Assembly: GCA_026874595.1 (NCBI GenBank)
Contig: CM049317.1
Coordinates: 60,052,618 to 60,116,617 of the forward strand
DNA length: 64,000 nt
DNA from: Sipunculus nudus
Taxonomy: Eukaryota > Annelida > Sipuncula > Golfingiida > Sipunculidae
Direction of reading: 5' to 3'
Under the pieces are notes generated by a model. It did no database searches, was not told the origin of the DNA, and saw only the letters and a program-made list of their open reading frames with translations. The position numbers and the translations under genes were made by a program. Positions within the stretch are counted from its first letter, which is position 1. Every line of letters begins with the position of its first letter. This document shows, piece after piece, positions 40,401 through 49,400 of this stretch.

Positions 40401-43400
40401 AATCTTAATCATATGCTTTCACCTGACAACTTATAAATGAATATTAATTTAAGAATGCTTATTATTTTAACGGCATCTTATAAACTCAGTTTAAATCCAG
40501 TTTTATAAAATCAGTTTTGAAGAAATAGGTCAATTAGTATCGTTATGAACATTTTGTTTTTAAAGTGGCATTGTTTTTAGATAAAATTTGTTAGGAAAGA
40601 AAATGTTTTATGCTATTTCAAGATGGGTGTTGATTGGCCATTCATGCATTTTGCATTTCACAGTGCTGCCATGCTTTCTTTGATATTAACTGATTGGAAA
40701 ATGCAAGTTCATGCATGGCCCCTCATTATGATGTCTGAGGAATCTAAAGGTCAAAGGTCAAAAGAAGGGTCTATCTGCTTTATCTATTGTGCTACTCTCC
40801 TGAGAAGGAGGCCTGTGAATTGTAAGGAGGTGCAGCCTTTGATTCGATTTGAATCTGTGATTCTCAATTCAATTATTACTTATAAAATTTCAGACTTTTT
40901 TCAAAGATAAAAGCAAATATTATACCAAAATAATGGATGTTAATTAATGTCAGCCAATAAAGCAACAATGTATTTATCAACAAGGGCCCAAGGACCCCAA
41001 AGCTTGCCTTTGTATTTTTCCCATATTGGAAAAGCTATTATCATTCTATTTCATACAGGGAAATTGAAAATCAAACATTAATTTCAAATGCAAAACTTGC
41101 ATAGAATTAATATGGAATATAGGAACTTCAGGGATACATTTCTGATAATATTGAACAGTTTGCTAATATAACATGCCTGCTATGAAGAATAAATCTCCTT
41201 TGATTTAAAACCGATTGCAATTATACTATGTTGAAATTTTAGAGATATGCCCATGACAGTGTTGAAATTGCTGGACTGGCTCTCTTAAAAAATTTGCATG
41301 ATCACAGAGATATTATAAGGGACTAGCTGATAAACCCGGTATACCGGGCTTTTTACCGGGGTTTGGGAGAAAATATAGATTTTTAGTGGGATACTTTCGG
41401 ATTACGATATGTACAAATATTTTTTTATTGTTATATTGTGGCGCTGTGCTCGTGGCAAAAATCATACCCCGGTATGTTTACCTTGAAGACCTGGTCAGTG
41501 ATGGTTTATATTGCGAACCGGAATGAGACGCGGAGGCATACAGTGTTTCGTTGTTATTTGACTGGTTTCTATCGTTGGATGTATAAAGAATAGGTTGATG
41601 TGAGGAACACATGAAAGATTAATTAAATGTACGTTTTAAGGAAACTGTTCCTAAAGAAGGAAACAGAAATATGCATACATCGTAAGTAGCATAAGCGGAC
41701 CCAGCGGGACTCCATGCAGTGGGCCCGTATCCCATTTTCAACCACCGCAACCTTTTTTTTCATCGTTACAGACAAATTTTGAGGCCTGAAACCCCCGCCA
41801 CCACCCTACCCCAGCCCTGTTCCTGAAATTGGGACCTTGAATAAGGTTTTGTCATTAATCCTCCTGGGTTGATCTCTCCATTTCATAAAGCGAGAAGCGT
41901 GTATTTCTCTTTTACTGACCACGCACGTGGGTCAAATCCCTCATTGAAAGCAAGTGTTATTCATATGAACAATAGTCCTTAGTGTTAGAGGTTAAGTGAC
42001 CACGATGCACGCATTCCGGTGATTGCCAAAGGCAGTTTGGCTGTGCTCGGTAAAAAAATGGAAAAATCACTCAAAATATATGTACATTAAAAATTATTTA
42101 TTTTCATATCGCCTATGTCCCTGCGGGGATAATAACCTTTCAAATGATGTATGGCACAATATTGTACACAACGCGGTTTTAGAGAACATCGCGAACAAAA
42201 GTGAACCGAATTCCTTTTATAATTATTAGATACATGATGAACACACTTTAACATCTAGTATGGTTTTCCTTTTACATTTAGTGTCACCATGACCATTTAT
42301 CAGGGATTTGACAAATTTTCCATGAAACTCACTTGAAATATTTACCAATAAATTATCTAGCCTAAGGATGATGAAATGATGGAATCCACATTTATTTAAT
42401 GAGGTCAGAAGTCACCAGACTTTGATGTCACCAAGATGTCTTATCAGAAATTTTTTTTATTTCCATGGGAAAAGTATAAATATTTACCAATAATGTTCCT
42501 CATCTGATATAAATTCCAGACAGAATCTGAGCATATATAAGGAGGTCAAAGGTCACCAGACTACTTTGCAATAATGCTGAGATAACTAGGTTTTGGATGG
42601 GTTTTGATGAAATTCAGTATGAATGTTAACCAATGAGTCTGAGTTCAGTTCCCTGCCAAATCTGTGCATATTTAATTAGATTAAAGGTCAGCTCATTTAA
42701 ACATGATTGGCATATTATGCACTCTTTCAGTTCTCTTGTTAACATTATAACTTGTGTAACTATTTTATCTGGTTTGCCCTCATCCCCCATAAACCACTCC
42801 TATTTTGCATAATGACAGATTTCATCAGAAAGTCAAAGTTAAAACCAATCGCTCAAACTGTAATAACAGCACTTAATCTGTCACTTTTCTTACCAAAGAG
42901 TCACTTTTGAAGGCCAGTCTCCAAAGAAATGTCAGTTTTAAAAAGCACTAATACTGTCCACTGTATTGTTTGATCAATAATGTTTAACTGTTCTAACATT
43001 CATTACAGTACATTTACATGTTTTAATAATTAAAAACCCCTGATTGTGTGTTAAGTTTCAGGTCATCAGTGACTGGGGCTTCTTAATACTACAATTTCAT
43101 GTTGATTTTTACCATTAAACCATACCCAAACAACACTGATACATCTGCCATTCAATCTTTAATATTTGAGCCTCCCCCTAGCAGGAAAGAGAGACTGCTC
43201 CATAAAAATATTTTCTGTTCATTGTTTGGTTCCGGACTTGCTAATTGTTAAGACCTTCTTATGTCAAGAATAATTTCTCCCTTCTGATTGGGGGAGATAG
43301 TGTTTAGTCTATCATCAAAGTTGTCAGGGTCTGTATAGTCGTCAGTGTCTTTGTCATTTAATTTTTGTGAACATGATAACTTTTGAATAACTCTATATTT

Positions 43401-46400
43401 CTTTATGAAATTTGAAAATTAATTTCTTTCTACCAATTTCTCAGACAAGTTTGAAAACCAGTGACCTTGACTTCATCATCAAGGTCAAGAATTAATGGTT
43501 GTTGCCCTGAGCTGGGAATTTTGTAGTTGCATAAATATTGAAAGAATATTAGTAAATAAAATTATGATTTCCCATCAACTTGATGTGAAAATCTAGTGTA
43601 CTTCACCGACAATGGAATACACCTGAGTACACTTATGGGATTTTTAAGGACTCAGGGGTCTTGGACTTGGAGGTAAGGTAGAGACTCTCTCCAAACCAGT
43701 AGAAAAGAAAACTCCAAAATTATATAAAGACTGTGCATATAGCTGGAGTACCAACAGAATAAAACAAAAAAAATAGGACTATTCATACCATGTTTTAGCT
43801 CTGCATCAGGGGTTAATGTACTTAAACATTCAAGAAAAGGACACTTGTAAACTAAGTTATATTGTTACAAAGACAAATTGTTCAGGGGAAAATCCTGGGC
43901 CGATCCGGGAGTCAAACCCAGGTCGGTGGCGCACAAGTCCGGCGTACCAACCGCTTCGCAGTTCGGTTCGCTTTTATGTCACCCCATAACTCACCCCCTC
44001 TTGAGAGTGTTCTGGTATCAGGTAACTATCCTAGGAGTCACACTTTGGTGAGCTTATTCCCTGGGCCACACAAAGTTTTCCGTCACGTTTGACAAACCCC
44101 CATTTTGTTATGAAGACAAATTTTTGAGGGGAAAACATAGGGCCGATTCCAGTTTCGAGCCCAGGTCGGTGGCGCACAAGTCCGGCGTACCAAACACTTC
44201 GCTAGCTAAGCAAGCCTCACTAGCGAGTCAGTTCGGTCTGCTTTTATGTCACCGCGTAACAATATTTGCATGATTTTTAAATTTCCTATAATAAGAAGAT
44301 TTGTATCAGACTCTGAAGACTATGGACTTGAGTTCTCAATGACTCGGACACGAAGAAGGTGGACTTGGACTCAGACTTCGAGGACTGGGACTTGCACTTG
44401 GACTCGAGTGGCCTGGACTCGACTTCCACGTAGACCCCAATGGTGTGACTCAGTTACATCAGTATCCTTGAGATGTTAGAAGAAAAAACATTTACTATAA
44501 TCACCTGGTTACCTTAAACCTCTCTTAGTAGACAATGCCACCAACAATCCATGGGCCTATCCTTAAGAAGAGAGAAAATATACTAGGCAATAATCACTAA
44601 GAAGACTTTGTTACTGCTGTTTTCAGGGGCATTGATAGTGAAGAATTCCAGTGCTCATCTGTTAGAGAAGAGATATTTTGGGGGAGGCACCATTCAGATG
44701 GCTCTTCCCCGTCAGCGGATACATCAAAATAAATCCAATATAAGTGACAGGTGAGCAGATACTACAAATAGCCAATTCTTGCATGACATTGGGGGTTTGT
44801 ACCATGCTTCCCAGCCAAAGTGATTGGTTCGTTATGATTTATTTGTTTTTACATAATAAGGGTCTCTGACCTGCTAGTTACTGTGTCCAAGAGCTGACAG
44901 ATCGTCTTTTGATAAAGATCACATGTTGTTATAAATCTGTCTGCATTAATATTGTTATTTAAAGGAATGATTCAGAGGTTCCAATAGATTCTGTGACATA
45001 TGACAGGTACTACGACAGTTGCATATTATAAGGGCAATTACTCCAGACATAAGTTTTTGCTTATAGAAAACCTGCTTACTAGTAAATTACTGTATTTCTG
45101 TCAAACCATAATAATGCTTGCGAGATAAATTGGTCTTAAGTCTTGTTACTTTTTACCTTAAGAAATATGATACTAAAGATTTGGCTGTGAATCAAACTAA
45201 GGTGAGATACATAATGGAGTTTCACAAATTTTCAAGTTCCTGGTGAGCTATCATGTCAACACTACAGAGACATGAAGTGACCTCTGACCTCATTAAATAT
45301 TCAAAGATTTGAATTCTGGCAAGATGTTTTAATGGTTAGATTTGATTGTGTCTTGGAAATCCATTAAATTCTTGTAAGTCACCACAGCCACACAAAAGGA
45401 TGATGCTTCCCATGCCATAAAGAGACTTGTCTATAAGGTGGTCATGTAAAAAAAACTAATGACAAAATTCATCAGTAAGACAGTCACTCCGAAAACAACT
45501 TCTCAAAGACAGCTGCATTCAGTGAAGTCAACTGTCCAACAATGTTTTCCTGGAAAATGGGCTTCAGTACAGTTTTCAGTAAGAAGCAATCACATGAGAA
45601 CCTCTCAGAGACAAATGCTTCTGATTGGAGATTTGCTTTAAGGGGGCCAATTACCTATAAAACATGTTGAATAAACATGAAAAATAGCTTCTTCCCTTTA
45701 AAAATAAATCTGTACCTGCCAAAATATTGTCTCAAAAGCATTTGCTTTATCCTGTAAACGACTGTTTAAAAACAATGTATCGGGCAGGATAATTATATAA
45801 CAGGTGTCAACATAAACACAGCGTGTGGGGCCATGTGCATGGCGGGGCCATAACAAGTGTCAATCAGGAGATGCTTAGACTGACTTGGCCCCAAAAAATG
45901 TAATACATATTCCCACTGGCTAAAACATCATGTATTGAGGCTCAGATTTGGACCTTTGGTCAGGCGGCCTTGTTATGGTAAACAGACACACGAGGACTGT
46001 GTTTACCAACATGCAGATCCATAACAAGGTGTTAAACAGCTGTGTATGAGGCACTATGACTGTGTGCTGGGATGGTTTTGTGGGAAACTTTTATATAAAG
46101 CAAAACTGAACTGATAGTGTGAAAGAATAGGCATTGTATTGCTCCTGATTGTTCTGTAATCGACAGCAAATGTTTGCACAACTTAGGTTTTGTGATGAAG
46201 AAATGTGTGCTTTTATATACATCATGCAAGTAAGCTAGAGAAAAAAAGTAAACTAGAGAAAAGTCTGAATTTACTAGAAAAACTTAATTCCTAAGTTTTG
46301 GTACTTTATAGACTTGTAGACTATAGAATTATGACATTATTAGCCTGAATGTAAGCCTACATATCAGTTTAGATGATGTTCTGGTATATACATGTATCTT

Positions 46401-49400
46401 TCTAATTGATCAACTATTTCTGATTATTGGTAGATAGAGGTCAGCCAATTTTTACTGATTATTAATCATGAAATTACAACTGATTCCCAACACTGGCTGA
46501 GAGTAAGAAATAAAAGTGAAAGAATGAGTGTGAATATTCAAACGAAATGGTAATTCCCATCTCTATGTTAACTGCATTCAGTTCCTGTGCCTCCCACTAC
46601 TATGCTGTCACTCACATAACCCATGGTAAACATGCTTAATTGTGTTTGGCCAGAGATTAAAATATACCAGTATGAAGGGAGACTTACCATTATTCTTGGC
46701 GATAATGGAATCTTTTTGCAAGAAAGAACATAATCATAATTTCGGCTTATTCTGGTCTGTAGTAGCAGCTTATTTGTAAGTCCTGAGGTATTGTTAAAAA
46801 ATGATAAAATATTTGCTTTCTCATCAAGAGTTCCAGGATGGTTTTGGAATTTTAAGGTATGCCTCTCTTACATTTCAATACACCTCAGCCAGGTCATTAC
46901 ATAAAAAAAATAATGGGGTAATTCAGGCTTTAATGGGTTAACAGCTGAGAAAGAGGGTCCACTGGAGTAAATTAAGTGGTGTGTTTTTCATATAAAAATA
47001 GCCCCAATCTCTAGTTGGGCCACTTAAGTACACAATTCTCTGTGTTCCATGTGAAAATAGTTTTTCCCATAATCAAAGTCAGATTAATGTACTTGTAATT
47101 TGCCATGACAGCAGTAATTAGATTGGGCCATTCTGTGCACGTTAATTGTAACTGACAACTGTTGAACTGTCTAATGCGGCTTTGGGCTCCAGGGCAGTGG
47201 AAGATGTGAAGAACTGATCAAAGTTGAGCAGATAATGGATATTATTTGTATGACTCTGTATTGATTTCCATCATTCAGCTGGTCAGTTGATGTATGTAGG
47301 CAGTGATTTACATAATGTATACAGGTTGGAATCTATGTTACCTGCATAACTGTTAAGTCTTCTGCCAGTCTGGATTTCTTTGCTGAAAGGTACATAAACT
47401 TTTGCAATTATATTGGTTAAGTATCTCCCGCTATTGTTAATTTTGGCTGATTACATAAGTTTCTCCTCAAAACCAACCTGCCACATGGATTTACTATCTT
47501 CAATGCACATGTTTTGTATATTTTTATGGTTCTGTGTGTAAGTGAGCACAGTTCACTTGAGTCTGTTTAACATAACAAGACATAGGTCTGATCTTGCACA
47601 TGTGTTACAATTGTCACAAGAAATAGACATTGATTGGAAGCTGGAAGAATTTTGTTTGTCAAATTGCACAGAATGCTATGAGGTGTTTTCCACCACTGAT
47701 TGTGCCCAATGCAAGTTTATTTCCACTTGCATACAGGAGTAAGCAAAAGGTTTTAGAACAAAAAATTGGCAGATATCATTATATATTACGGAGAAAATAA
47801 TATACCTTATGTAAATTTAAATTAACTAGTATGTGAATATATCACTTTAAGGACCAAGTACCAATCCAAAGTGATGATTCATGTCCCAAAAATTGTCATA
47901 AATTTAATTCATATATGATAAAACCCCTCTAGACAAGCATCCCATGTCCTTTACCACTCCTGTTTTAAAGTTTTGAAGAATGGAACAAGGTAACATGCAT
48001 GCTATCTTTATGTTAGAGCCCAGAGCAGAGTTAGCCACACAAATGCAACAGGCTTGGACAAAAAGAGGGCTGACTTTAGTAGTAAGCCGAGTATCGTGAC
48101 TCGACTTGGCTTGCAAAATGTCAGCTGGCTTAAACTGACATGAACTGAAAGCCTATTCATTTGACAATCTTACAAAGTATCCATTTTATCTAAAAAATTT
48201 ATCTATGTTATGTGTGACATATTGCATCCATTTTACATTTTACTAGTAAATGATTAAATATTGAGTATAGTTTAACCTTGTTGTTTTAAAAGCCAACATT
48301 TTCATACTTTCAGCAATCACACCGTTTCCTTTTAGTGACAAGAAACAAAGGAAAAAAAAACCTGAATATTTGTTACGGGCATTTTTAATTGTAAAAGATT
48401 TATCTTTTTGTATACATTTTTTTCTCAAGCCAAACTGAGCTGCACAAAATCGGCTTACTTTGGCTTAATGAAATATTGGCGGCGCCTCCTGATAAACTTG
48501 GCTGACTCGGCTTAATCTTAACTCAGCAAAATGGCAGCAGCGCCGGGCTCTTGTTCATGTTTTGTGCCACTAATTGAGCCCAATACAAGCTTATTTCCAC
48601 TTGTGTTAAGGAGTAAGCAAAAGGTTTCTGAATTATATATAAGCCAAATTTTATAATAAATTAAGAAGAAATTACTATATCTCATGTACATTTTACATAC
48701 CCAGTATGCAAATAGATCTTTATTATAAACATGGTCCAATCCAAAGTGATGATTTGTGTTCTGTGATTCCTCAATGAATTTCATTCTAATGGTAAAACCC
48801 TATTTCTTTTAGCGATATAATTAGAGCTTCAGCATTTTTAAACTTCGCCACTGCTGCCACACACAAACCATTGAGGATTGTCCTTCCATCCAAAAGGAAT
48901 GTCTGTAACTTCCCAATCAAGAATGGCCGGCCTTCTCGGAAATGTCATTCTTTGTTCCCTGATTCATCAGGAAATTGCAACTGCAATCTCGATTCTGAGT
49001 ATTAATTTAACATAGTTGATCCCAAACCAAGTGTTTGGAAATGATGGTAATTTCATCATCGGTTATGGGTAAAATTTGGTTGACCTCTACCAACTGATAT
49101 TAGGAAATAATTGGTTGGTTAGTAGTATGAAATTTCTGACCATATACAGATCTGTACATGGTCTCAACTGATATATAGGCCTACATGTTTGCTAATATAC
49201 TGGAACATAAAAATTCTATAGCTTATATGTGTGTGTATGTAATAACCTTGAGAATAAAGTTTATGATATTTGGAAACACCGAATTTTCTAGAGTTTGTAT
49301 CGCTTGTATAGGAGTATGAAATTTCTGACCATGAACAGATCTGTACATGGTCTCAACTGATAAATAGGCTGACATGTTTGCTAACATACTAGTACATAAA

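Larger units (their letters stand above)
25715..44626 (+). other. MOCOS intron 4 (18.9 kb, repeat-laden)
   Basis: GTGAGT to CAG. It is filled mainly by non-autonomous elements listed separately (SINEs; hairpin-headed elements at 26159, 28827, 31218 and 39974; the 140-bp-unit array at 36640; the 41322 element) and simple repeats. Stretches such as 27300-28800, 32860-34400, 37570-39970, 40200-41300 and 42240-43250 hold no recognised gene or full element. 34985-35400 is unusually high-complexity and less AT-rich, with a 107-codon open frame I do not recognise. Confidence 0.85.
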
